A stretch of 6,702 nt of DNA from contig NZ_JACRTE010000037.1 in NCBI RefSeq assembly GCF_014385105.1, positions 1 through 6,702 of the forward strand, read 5' to 3'. The notes under the pieces were generated by a model. That model saw only the letters and a list, made by a program, of their open reading frames with translations. It ran no database searches and was not told the origin of the DNA. The stretch's first letter is position 1. Each line of letters opens with the position of its first letter. The stretch comes from Qingrenia yutianensis. GTDB taxonomy: Bacteria; Bacillota; Clostridia; UMGS1810. This document shows positions 1 to 6,384 of the stretch, piece after piece. Both the position numbers and the translations under genes were made by a program.

Positions 1-25
1 TGTGCTTTTATGCTATATATGAGCT

Positions 26-61
26 GAAGGATGAAATCCCGAAATATGGATTTCATCCTTC
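26..61 (-). terminator. 14-bp perfect hairpin downstream of ybaB, possible terminator
   Basis: Positions 26-39 and 48-61 are perfectly complementary over 14 bp around an 8-nt loop. The hairpin begins about 80 nt past the ybaB stop codon in the direction of transcription. No T-run follows on either strand, so it lacks the second half of a standard intrinsic terminator. It could instead be an mRNA-stabilising 3' end or an unrelated palindromic repeat. The rest of 1-142 shows no gene; recR, often found after ybaB, is not present in this stretch. Confidence 0.4.
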
Positions 62-142
62 GAAAAACACTTAAATTATATTATCATTTTGGAGTTTACA
101 CAAAATCGGGGAAATACCCTTTAAAGCCGTTTTTTGTTTTGT

Positions 143-487
143 CTAAAACAAACCGGGGATATTCATACCGCCCGTCATTTTGCTCATTTTTTCCTGATTT
201 TGCTTGTCGATTTTTTTGATAACGTCGTTCACCGCGACCAAAATCATATCTTCAAGTGTTTCAACGTCGTCGGGGTCAACCGCGTCGGGGCTGATTTTAA
301 TTTCGGTAAGTTCTTTTTTGCCCGACATTTTCACCGTTACCGCACCGCCGCCTGCCGCCGCCTCAAACTCGGACTGCTCAAGCTCCTCCTGCATTTTGAC
401 CATATCCTGCTGCATTTTCTGCGCCTGCTTAATCATATTATTCATATTGCCCATTCCCATACCCATAGGCATTCTTCCTCTTGCCAT
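143..487 (-). CDS. ybaB: YbaB/EbfC family nucleoid-associated protein
   Basis: A 114-residue protein of the YbaB/EbfC (Bacillus YaaK) family, whose usual length is about 105-115. These proteins form dimers that bind DNA without strong sequence preference and are linked to nucleoid structure and recombination. The N-terminus is rich in Met and Gly (residues 6-18). A charged amphipathic helix follows (about 19-40, MIKQAQKMQQDMVKMQEELE), then the GGGAVTV strand near 47, a VDPDDVETLEDMI stretch near 70-83 and the family-typical C-terminus GGMNIPGLF. The ATG start is supported by GGAGG at 496-500 with 8-nt spacing. It lies 33 bp after yycI, so it is probably co-transcribed with the wal genes. The family's usual partners dnaX and recR are not in the window. 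Family assignment is firm; its role in this cluster is unknown. Confidence 0.95.
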   Translation of the reverse strand: MARGRMPMGMGMGNMNNMIKQAQKMQQDMVKMQEELEQSEFEAAAGGGAVTVKMSGKKELTEIKISPDAVDPDDVETLEDMILVAVNDVIKKIDKQNQEKMSKMTGGMNIPGLF

Positions 488-520
488 AAATCTAACCTCC
501 GTAATTTTATTTTTATGTTT

Positions 521-1276
521 TTAATCTGTTTGCTTTAAAAATTCGCCGTTGCGCGCATTAAAATAATAGCATTTGCCGTCGCTTGATGAAATTTTCCAGC
601 ACGGCGCGGCGGTAACGTTAAGACGTTCAAGAAGCCTGTTCGACTCCGAAATGTAATATCCGAGTTCGATTTTGTCAACGTTTATTTCACCGTCAAACTG
701 AGCGGTGTTTGAAAAATCTATCAAAATCCCCGTCAGCGACACAACCTCGGACGTGTCACTGCTTTTTTTCGGCTTGTTCTCGGCAAAATACCAGCTCCCC
801 GAGATTTTCACTTTTCCGTTTTGTTCGGTGAGATTGAGAGAAACGTCAAAAACGGGAAAACCGCCTGTTTTAAGGTAAACAACGGCGCTTTTGTCATTCA
901 AAACTATCTCGTTTTCGCCTTTTAAGCCGACCGAGCCGAGCACTTTTTTTATTTCGCCCTCACTGCTCAGATTTCCGTCGGTTTCCACCGAAAATGTTTT
1001 TTCGTCCCCGCGCGAAAATCCGCTCGGAAAATTGTGCGAAACCACGGCATTTTTAAGCGCTATAACGTTTAAACCGACCTGTTTTCTGTCTATTTTATCC
1101 GCGCTGATGTTTATATTTTTTGATTTTAAAATTTTCACGGTGTCGGATACCGTTTCGTCGCTGATGACCGAATATTTTGAATTCTGCACCAGCGTAAACG
1201 CGATGAGAAACACGTTCAGCACCGCAAAAAGCACAATAAGAAAGGTTTTAAGTTTTTCCCAGTTAATAAAAAACAC
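521..1276 (-). CDS. yycI: YycI, membrane-anchored regulator of the WalK kinase
   Basis: A 251-residue protein with one N-terminal membrane helix (about residues 9-30) and an outside domain, the layout of YycI (about 260-280 residues in Bacilli). The opening NWEKLKTFLIVLFAVLNVFL closely resembles the YycI N-terminus as I recall it. In Bacillus subtilis, YycI and YycH bind WalK through their membrane helices and restrain it; in Staphylococcus aureus they instead activate it. The start is GTG at 1276-1274. It is supported by an AGGAAAGGG ribosome site that overlaps the yycH stop, and no ATG precedes the conserved segment. The outside domain ends with WKISSSDGKCYYFNARNGEFL (broken here by normal reading into two strands), which fits the YycI C-terminal beta structure. 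It follows yycH by 9 bp. The outer domain is weakly conserved, so identity rests on the N-terminus, layout and neighbours. Confidence 0.85.
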   Translation of the reverse strand: MFFINWEKLKTFLIVLFAVLNVFLIAFTLVQNSKYSVISDETVSDTVKILKSKNINISADKIDRKQVGLNVIALKNAVVSHNFPSGFSRGDEKTFSVETDGNLSSEGEIKKVLGSVGLKGENEIVLNDKSAVVYLKTGGFPVFDVSLNLTEQNGKVKISGSWYFAENKPKKSSDTSEVVSLTGILIDFSNTAQFDGEINVDKIELGYYISESNRLLERLNVTAAPCWKISSSDGKCYYFNARNGEFLKQTD

Positions 1277-1278
1277 CG

Positions 1279-1287
1279 CCCTTTCCT
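1279..1287 (-). promoter_or_regulatory. yycI ribosome binding site overlapping the yycH stop codon
   Basis: On the minus strand the yycH stop TAG runs directly into AGGAAAGGG, ahead of the yycI GTG start. The AGGA part sits about 7 nt from the start codon. This decides the GTG start and suggests that ribosomes finishing yycH can reinitiate on yycI, keeping the two partner proteins in balance. Confidence 0.65.
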
Positions 1288-2716
1288 ATTTTATAAGCAC
1301 AGTTTTGCCCGAGTCGCTTTTCGCCGCGTATGTGATTGCATATGTTCCGCCGTCATTGAAGTAAGCGGGGAAAATTTCGCGGACGTTGGTATTTTTCAAA
1401 TCGTCTTTGGACGCAAAAAGCTTGTCGAGCGCCTCAATGGTCGAAATATTTTCAATATCGGTGTCACCTGTGTAATAAATGCGGATAAGCTGTTTATAAG
1501 CGGTGATTTTTCCGTTTGAAACGTTCATTGTGAGCGCGTACGGCGAAATTTCGCCGGTGAGCGCATTTTGAATATCGTCGCGGATAAGCGTGCCGTTAAT
1601 GTAATAATTCATTGTAAACTCAACGTCCGAAAGGCTTTTGTTCACAATGTCGCCCGTAAGGCTCAAATTAAGCTCGCTCTGCGGAACAACGCCTGTCCAG
1701 AAATCGGTTACAAAATTGAGCGACGCGGTGAAAATACTGTTAAAATCGGCATCGGCGTCAACGGGGAGCGAAACACCCTTGTCGGGCGCAATGGCCTTGT
1801 ATTCAAAATATCCGCTGGGGTGAATTTTAATCGAGCCGTAGTTTTCGACGTACACAATCGCGCCGTCGGGCTCGGTGTATTTCCGCGCGGTGTTTATGTT
1901 AAAACTGAACTTTTTCAAAATTGTGTCAACGGTTTCGGAGTCAAAATCCTCATTCGAGCGCGAAAACACGGGATTTATCGAATACAGCGAACTGTGCCTT
2001 GTTCGGTTTATCGAAAGCACAACGTCGGGGGAAATGGTGACGTTCTGCGAGTCGGAGTTGATTTTGTCAAAATTTAACTCAAACGAATACGGCAAATCGC
2101 CCGTTGTACTGCCTGCATAGCGCGTGAGAAGATTTTCAAATTCCTTTTTGTCATAGCGGACACTGCATTTTTTAATGCTTTGGTCGGTATAATCTCTGAT
2201 GTAAACGTAAAGGCTGGACGAGGCAATGTCGCCCTGCGAAATGATAAAATCGCGGATTGTCATACTGCCCGTTTTAACCTTTTGCACACCCAAAATATTG
2301 CCCAAAACTTCCGAATCGTATGCAACGGGATAGGAAACGAAAATAGATTTTGCCTTAAGCGCCGAATTCCATTCGTCGGAGGTTGATTTTGTGTAATTGT
2401 CCGACGTGAGCGCGATTATGAAAATGCTTTTGACGGGTGTAATTATTGTATCGTACGCCTCGTCGGTTTCATAAAAAATACTGCGCTTTGACGCGTTGTT
2501 TACAACCAGCTGTTTGGGAAGCGCAAGTTTTTCCTTAGACAGACTTCCGCTGTTTTTAAGCACTTTCTGCCCGAAAATTTTCTGTGTAATATCAGAAAAA
2601 AAATTATAGCCGTCGGGCCATAATTTTTTATCGAACCAAATATTGAGCGTAAGGCAAACACTGCTTATGATAAGCAGCGCCAAAACGATATTTTTAATTC
2701 TTTCTTTAATTTTCAT
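1286..2716 (-). CDS. yycH: YycH, membrane-anchored regulator of the WalK kinase
   Basis: A 476-residue protein, close to the roughly 450 residues usual for YycH. The N-terminus ERIKNIVLALLIISSVCLTL is a short positively charged segment followed by one membrane helix (about residues 8-28), as in YycH. The remaining 440 or so residues are polar with alternating beta-type segments and should lie outside the membrane. YycH and YycI form a complex with WalK and adjust its kinase output. The ATG start has AGAGGA upstream with about 6-nt spacing. The gene follows the small secreted Ig-like protein by 40 bp and overlaps the yycI ribosome site at its end. I see no enzyme motif. Identity rests on the N-terminal match, the size and the position after walRK. 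Confidence 0.88.
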   Translation of the reverse strand: MKIKERIKNIVLALLIISSVCLTLNIWFDKKLWPDGYNFFSDITQKIFGQKVLKNSGSLSKEKLALPKQLVVNNASKRSIFYETDEAYDTIITPVKSIFIIALTSDNYTKSTSDEWNSALKAKSIFVSYPVAYDSEVLGNILGVQKVKTGSMTIRDFIISQGDIASSSLYVYIRDYTDQSIKKCSVRYDKKEFENLLTRYAGSTTGDLPYSFELNFDKINSDSQNVTISPDVVLSINRTRHSSLYSINPVFSRSNEDFDSETVDTILKKFSFNINTARKYTEPDGAIVYVENYGSIKIHPSGYFEYKAIAPDKGVSLPVDADADFNSIFTASLNFVTDFWTGVVPQSELNLSLTGDIVNKSLSDVEFTMNYYINGTLIRDDIQNALTGEISPYALTMNVSNGKITAYKQLIRIYYTGDTDIENISTIEALDKLFASKDDLKNTNVREIFPAYFNDGGTYAITYAAKSDSGKTVLIK

Positions 2717-2756
2717 AAAAATCCTCTTTTGAAAAGGAGAAATTTAAACCGCAAAA

Positions 2757-3218
2757 CTAATTAAGACGGCTTGTGATAAAGGTTTTGAGGTTGCCGACAT
2801 AAGCCTCGCTCAAAAGTGTAACTTCAAGGCGCGTGGTCTGAACTGCATTGTCTTTCTGCGCGTAAACGAGAATTTTGTTAAGTCCTTCTCTCAAAAGCAC
2901 CTGGCGCGCATAAAGTCCGCTTGCGCCGACTGCCGTTTCTTCAAATTTCACACCGTTGAAATATGTATTGATTTTGCGGTACATACCTGTTGACACGTCG
3001 TACATATAAATTGCAACGTTTGTGCCCGCCTTTGCCGCCGCCGATACAACGCAAACCGAATTTGACGTTGTGGTGCTGAACGAGTCGGGATTTAAAATAT
3101 CAACAAGATAGTCCGCCGTGCCGACATACGACGAACCCAAAAATTCGGGTGCTGCAAGCGACGTGAGCGGCAGCGACATAACTATTAAACATAAAACAAT
3201 CGCAATTATTTTTTTCAT
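2757..3218 (-). CDS. Small secreted protein with an Ig-like domain, unknown function, inside the wal cluster
   Basis: I do not recognise this 153-residue protein. Residues 1-22 form a clear signal peptide (KK, then a hydrophobic core) with likely cleavage after SLA or SLAA. No lipobox cysteine, later membrane helix, LPxTG or cell-wall repeat is visible, so it is probably released or trapped in the wall. Residues about 50-136 read as one beta-sandwich: a V-rich strand (SVCVVSAAAKAGTNVAIYMY), then GLYARQVLLREGLNKILVYA followed by a final strand near 128-136. The pattern 'G-x-Y/F, then L-x-EG-x-N-x-I-x-V-x-A' is typical of bacterial Ig-like and glucodextranase-B-like domains; this is my inference. 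The ATG has GGAGGT at 8-nt spacing. It sits between walK and yycH and has its own promoter candidate. It could bind peptidoglycan or polysaccharide, or act as a periplasm-side partner of WalK/YycHI; neither is shown. Confidence 0.85.
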   Translation of the reverse strand: MKKIIAIVLCLIVMSLPLTSLAAPEFLGSSYVGTADYLVDILNPDSFSTTTSNSVCVVSAAAKAGTNVAIYMYDVSTGMYRKINTYFNGVKFEETAVGASGLYARQVLLREGLNKILVYAQKDNAVQTTRLEVTLLSEAYVGNLKTFITSRLN

Positions 3219-3282
3219 TGCTTTTTACCTCCGTTTCGGCAAAATATTTATAAAATTTTACAATACAACCATTGTTATCACT

Positions 3283-3304
3283 ATTATACAACATCAATGT
3301 TACA
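3283..3304 (-). promoter_or_regulatory. Promoter -10 box overlapped by a near-consensus WalR box, ahead of the secreted Ig-like gene
   Basis: On the minus strand a perfect TATAAT occupies 3288-3283, about 65 nt before the start codon. No good -35 is found at 16-18 bp. The DNA just before it reads TGTAAC, 5 nt, TGTTGT (3304-3288). The published WalR consensus is TGTWAH-N5-TGTWAH, so this matches 11 of 12 defined positions with exact spacing; the single miss is G at position 5 of the second half. The second half overlaps the -10 box, which would suit repression better than activation. A weak -35 would also fit a regulated promoter. Confidence 0.45.
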
Positions 3305-3317
3305 GTAATATTACCGT
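3302..3317. promoter_or_regulatory. 16-bp dyad at the -35 position of the Ig-like gene promoter
   Basis: The sequence ACAGTAATATTACCGT is a palindrome with one mismatched pair; its inner 10 bp GTAATATTAC are perfect. It covers where the -35 of the promoter at 3288-3283 would be and overlaps the first WalR-like half-site. It could be an operator for a dimeric regulator, but AT-rich palindromes arise by chance and I recognise no known operator. Confidence 0.25.
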
Positions 3318-3364
3318 TTCTTTAAAATACAATTACATTTGAAACATTGCTCGGTTATTAAACG

Positions 3365-5167
3365 TTATTTTCGGGTTTTTTTACTGCTTTTTCCCGTCGG
3401 AAGAATTATTACAACCTCGGTTCCTGCGCCGTAAATGCTGTTTATTTTAATGCTTCCGCCGTGCGCCGCAATAATATCGTGTGAAATTGCAAGTCCGAGT
3501 CCCGTTCCGCCCTTTTCGCGCGAGCGCGCCTTGTCGACGCGGTAGAAACGCTCGAAAATATGAGGTAAATCCTCTTTCGGTATGCCAATTCCGTTGTCCT
3601 TTATTTTTATGTAAACACTGTCGTACATCTTGCCCGACGCAACGTAAATTTTGCCGTCCGAGCCTGTGTATTTAATCGCGTTGCTGATGATGTTGACCAA
3701 AACCTGTTCCATAGCGTCGCGGTCGCCTTCAAACGGAAGAAGAGCCGAGAGAGGCTCGTAAGTAAGTGTAAGATGCGCAGATTTTGCGTTGATTTCCTGT
3801 TTTGCAACAACGCTTTCCACCAGCGCGGAAAGGTCGAATTTTTCTTTTTTAAGACCTTTTTTGCCGTAGTCGAGGCGCGAGAGAACAAGCAAATCTTTTA
3901 CAAGGCGCGTCATTCTGTCCGATTCGTTATTTATAACGTTTAAAAAGCTTATGAAGTTGTCCTTGTCAAAATCGTTTTCCTCTGCCGAATAAAGAAGCGT
4001 TTCCGCGTATCCTTTTATGGTTGTGAGCGGAGTGCGCAGTTCGTGCGACACGTTTGCCACAAACTCACGGCGCGAGTTGTCAAGGCGCTGCTGTTCGGTG
4101 ATGTCCTGCAAAACCACCACAATACCGCCTGTTTTTTCTTTTGTGCGGAATTTCGCGAAATAAAGCTTTATTTCAACGTTTGCGCGCTTGATAGTGCGCT
4201 CTTTTGTGGACATATCCGCAGAAATAAGCGCCTGTGAAATTTTCGGTTCGGTGTCCGAAAAAACATCGTCAAATGTCATATTTTCTATTTTGTGAATACG
4301 CATAAGCTTTTTTGCCGCGGGATTTATGTGGATTATTTTTCCCGACGAGTCAAACGCCATAACGCCGTCCGCCATATGCTTCAAAATGGTTTCAACCTTG
4401 TCTTTTTCGCTCTGAATTTGTTTGAGCGTGTCGTTTAATTCCACCGCCATATCGTTGAACGTTTCGGTCAAAAGTCCGATTTCGTCGCTCGATTTTACGT
4501 CGATTGTAAATTCAAAATCGCCCGACGTGATTTTCTGCGCCTTGCGCGTAAGCGACGAGATAGGAGAAATAATTGTGCGCGACAAAAGTATTCCGAATAC
4601 CACCGAAAGAAACATTCCGAGCGAAAGCGACAGGAAAATGATATTTAAAATGTTGCGCACCACCGAGTCGATTTCAACCTTTGAGTCTTTTATGTAAACA
4701 ATGTAGTTTCCCACCGGCACGGCAAAATCCATATAGCTTGCGTTTGTTTCGGTGCTGTCGCCCGTTTTTCCGCTCATTGCCGATATAATATTCGGCGTGA
4801 TTTCAAGGGTTTTCGCAAGCTCGGGATTGCTCCCGTAAAGCGCCTTTCCCGTTTTGATGTCAAGTATGTAGTAGTTTCTGAAAGAGTCTATTCCCATCTG
4901 CCCCGAATATGCGTCAACGCTTTCGGTAAGCTGGTTTACACCGTTCTCGCCGCCGGATTTTTCGGCAAGCTGACGGCAAAATTCTTCATTGTATACGTTT
5001 TTCATCAGCGTTTTAAATTCGTCGTGATAAAAAGCGTCAATCCGGTTAATCATAAACGTTCCTATGACGATAATAACCGAAATTGTGAGCACAACAAACA
5101 TAGCCACAATTTTGTAGCTGATACTGCTTTTTATTTTAATCCCGTCCGTGTGCGCGTTTTTTCTCAT
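3365..5167 (-). CDS. walK: WalK (YycG) sensor histidine kinase
   Basis: A 600-residue membrane kinase, close to the usual WalK length of about 610. Order: membrane helix 1 (about 18-40), an outside sensor region (41-170), membrane helix 2 (173-195), a HAMP linker (196-248), a PAS domain (about 258-360), the dimerisation/phosphoacceptor domain with His375 in FVANVSHELRTP, and the ATPase domain. ATP-site motifs are complete: N box with Asn496 (NIISNAIKYT), DNGIGIP at 524-530, FERFYRVD at 538-545 and GGTGLGL at 553-559. WalK phosphorylates WalR to tune cell-wall hydrolase genes, and in Bacilli it is essential. It starts 36 bp after walR. The ribosome site is only AGAGAG at 9-nt spacing, so walK may be made at a lower level than walR. 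Against the Staphylococcus aureus PAS zinc site, His264, Asp267 and Glu358 are kept but the third ligand is Gln354. Confidence 0.96.
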   Translation of the reverse strand: MRKNAHTDGIKIKSSISYKIVAMFVVLTISVIIVIGTFMINRIDAFYHDEFKTLMKNVYNEEFCRQLAEKSGGENGVNQLTESVDAYSGQMGIDSFRNYYILDIKTGKALYGSNPELAKTLEITPNIISAMSGKTGDSTETNASYMDFAVPVGNYIVYIKDSKVEIDSVVRNILNIIFLSLSLGMFLSVVFGILLSRTIISPISSLTRKAQKITSGDFEFTIDVKSSDEIGLLTETFNDMAVELNDTLKQIQSEKDKVETILKHMADGVMAFDSSGKIIHINPAAKKLMRIHKIENMTFDDVFSDTEPKISQALISADMSTKERTIKRANVEIKLYFAKFRTKEKTGGIVVVLQDITEQQRLDNSRREFVANVSHELRTPLTTIKGYAETLLYSAEENDFDKDNFISFLNVINNESDRMTRLVKDLLVLSRLDYGKKGLKKEKFDLSALVESVVAKQEINAKSAHLTLTYEPLSALLPFEGDRDAMEQVLVNIISNAIKYTGSDGKIYVASGKMYDSVYIKIKDNGIGIPKEDLPHIFERFYRVDKARSREKGGTGLGLAISHDIIAAHGGSIKINSIYGAGTEVVIILPTGKSSKKTRK

Positions 5168-5203
5168 TATGTTAAACTCTCTTTTGAAAACATATTTTTA
5201 AAA

Positions 5204-5893
5204 TTACGAGTGAAAATAGTATCCCACACCGCGTTTTGTAAGAATGTAGTTCGGTCTTGCCGGGTCGTCCTCAATTTTTTCGCGCAGACGTCTTACAGTA
5301 ACGTCAACCGTGCGCGGATCACCGACATATTCGTAGTCCCACACCTTGTTCATAAGGCTGACGCGCGAAAAGATTTTTCCCCTTTGCGTCGCAAGGAATT
5401 TCAAAAGCTCAAATTCGCGGTATGTAAGGTTAATCGGTTCGCCGTTTTTTGTAACCTCATACCTCTCGGGGTCAATGGATAAGTTGTTGCAGCTGATAAT
5501 CTGCGAGCTGCTGTTTTCCTCTGCGGCGGTGTTTATACGGCGCAAATTCGCCTTAACCCTCGCCAAAAGCTCGCGCAGGCTGAACGGCTTTGTGATGTAG
5601 TCGTCCGCGCCGAGCTCCAAACCCAGAACCTTGTCCACTTCCTCCTCGCGCGCTGTAAGCATAATTATCGGCACAGACGAGGTTTCGCGTATTTTTCTGC
5701 ATACCGCAAAGCCGTCTTTTTTCGGAAGCATAACGTCCAGCAAAATGAGGTCGGGATTTTGTTCCTCCGCTTTTTTGAGCGCCTCCTCGCCGTCGTATGC
5801 CTCTATTACTCTGTATCCGCTTTTTATAAGATTAACTTTTAATATTTCAACTATCGGTTTTTCGTCGTCAACTACCAGAATTAAATTTTCCAT
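5204..5893 (-). CDS. walR: WalR (YycF) response regulator, OmpR family
   Basis: A 229-residue OmpR-type regulator. The receiver domain (about 3-118) holds the acidic pair Asp9-Asp10, phosphoacceptor Asp53 (LLDVMLP), Thr80 and Lys102. The winged-helix domain (about 131-228) has the recognition helix near 192-206 (DPRTVDVTVRRLREK) and ends TKRGVGYYF. It closely resembles WalR of Bacilli as I recall it, including DDEKPI at the start and GADDYxTKPFS. Thr101, the site that PrkC/Stk1 kinases phosphorylate in Bacillus and Staphylococcus WalR, is present. Phosphorylated WalR binds paired TGTWAH sites to control cell-wall turnover genes. I chose ATG at 5893 because it matches the family N-terminus and has AGAAGGG at 6-nt spacing; an in-frame TTG at 5911 would add six residues (MKEGLC) and would place the start upstream of that site. 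First gene of the wal operon. Confidence 0.97.
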   Translation of the reverse strand: MENLILVVDDEKPIVEILKVNLIKSGYRVIEAYDGEEALKKAEEQNPDLILLDVMLPKKDGFAVCRKIRETSSVPIIMLTAREEEVDKVLGLELGADDYITKPFSLRELLARVKANLRRINTAAEENSSSQIISCNNLSIDPERYEVTKNGEPINLTYREFELLKFLATQRGKIFSRVSLMNKVWDYEYVGDPRTVDVTVRRLREKIEDDPARPNYILTKRGVGYYFHS

Positions 5894-5899
5894 ACATAA

Positions 5900-5906
5900 C
5901 CCTTCT
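5900..5906 (-). promoter_or_regulatory. walR ribosome binding site that fixes the start codon
   Basis: AGAAGGG reads on the minus strand 6 nt before the ATG at 5893. It lies downstream of the alternative TTG at 5911, so it can only serve the ATG. Confidence 0.75.
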
Positions 5907-5935
5907 TTCAAAATAAAAAATAGTTATACATCTTC

Positions 5936-5963
5936 ATTGTATCATATAAAAAATATTTTTCAA
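5936..5963 (-). promoter_or_regulatory. Sigma-A type promoter of walR
   Basis: On the minus strand TTGAAA (5963-5958), a 16-bp spacer and TACAAT (5941-5936) form a good housekeeping promoter. A TG one base before the -10 adds the extended -10 element. The expected transcript start near 5929 leaves a leader of about 36 nt. It probably drives walR-walK and, by readthrough, the genes after them, since no convincing terminator is seen after walK. Confidence 0.7.
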
Positions 5964-6003
5964 GCATAATTTTAAAATAAGGGTTAATTTTGTAAAAATT
6001 TGT

Positions 6004-6363
6004 CTATTTTGAGCGCGGTTTTGAGAAAAGAGCGGCAAGAAAGCCGAAAAGTATCGCCGCGGTAATTCCTCCTGCCGTTGCGGTAATTCCGCCCGTCATA
6101 ACGCCAATTAAGCCTTTTTCGCTGACTGCCTTTACGGCACCCTTGCAAAGCGAATATCCAAAGCCGATAATCGGCACCGTCGCGCCTGCACCGGCGTATT
6201 TTACAATGGGGTCGTATACACCGATGAGCGTTAAAAACGCGCCGGCGACAACGTATGATACCATTATCCGCGCCGGTGTGAGTTTGGTTTTGTCTATGAT
6301 TATCTGTGCGATTACGCACAGCAGTCCGCCGACCCAGAACGCCTTGAAAATGTTGTAAAGCAT
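6004..6363 (-). CDS. spoVAE: Stage V sporulation protein AE (SpoVAE), spore dipicolinic-acid channel component
   Basis: A 119-residue, very hydrophobic protein with four likely membrane segments (about 5-23, 31-50, 60-76 and 94-113). FWVGGLLCVIAQIIIDKTKLTP and the motif AGAGATVP (57-64) followed by GFGYSL match SpoVAE as I recall it, as does the ending FGFLAALFSKP; it is not SpoVAC, which has a longer N-terminus. SpoVA proteins sit in the inner spore membrane and move dipicolinic acid into the forming spore and out at germination. I chose ATG at 6363: AGGAG at 6371-6375 lies 7 nt upstream and the family begins here. A longer frame from 6453 would run through an inverted repeat. spoVAC and spoVAD usually sit directly upstream, but at least 339 bp upstream hold no gene. 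No forespore sigma-G promoter could be recognised. Confidence 0.93.
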   Translation of the reverse strand: MLYNIFKAFWVGGLLCVIAQIIIDKTKLTPARIMVSYVVAGAFLTLIGVYDPIVKYAGAGATVPIIGFGYSLCKGAVKAVSEKGLIGVMTGGITATAGGITAAILFGFLAALFSKPRSK

Positions 6364-6370
6364 ATTTTTT

Positions 6371-6375
6371 CTCCT
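6371..6375 (-). promoter_or_regulatory. spoVAE ribosome binding site
   Basis: AGGAG lies 7 nt before the ATG at 6363 on the minus strand. It selects this ATG over the upstream ATG at 6453, and it sits only 9 nt from the edge of the 82-bp inverted repeat. Confidence 0.8.
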
Positions 6376-6384
6376 TTTTGTAGT

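Noticed and set aside
134..538. Plus-strand open frame of 134 codons
   Set aside because: It lies opposite ybaB, has no recognisable protein pattern, is rich in His/Phe as expected from reading the reverse of Met- and Lys-rich codons, and has no ribosome site that I can see.
891..1364. Plus-strand open frame of 157 codons across the yycI/yycH junction
   Set aside because: Spans two well-supported minus-strand genes and resembles no protein family.
1568..2077. Plus-strand open frame of 169 codons inside yycH
   Set aside because: Antisense shadow of yycH; the yycH frame is longer, has a membrane anchor and fits its neighbours.
3607..3888. Minus-strand open frame of 93 codons in another frame inside walK
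   Set aside because: Overlaps the ATPase region of walK and is rich in Arg, Leu and Thr with no structure; a frame shadow.
5024..5482. Plus-strand open frame of 152 codons across walK and walR
   Set aside because: Runs opposite two firmly identified genes and shows no domain.
5894..5911. Upstream TTG start for walR at 5911
   Set aside because: The ribosome site AGAAGGG lies downstream of this codon, and the family N-terminus begins at the ATG at 5893.
5911..5930. Possible WalR box in the walR leader (TGTATA-N5-TTTTAT, minus strand)
   Set aside because: Each half misses one position, for only 10 of 12, in a strongly AT-rich stretch where such matches are expected by chance.
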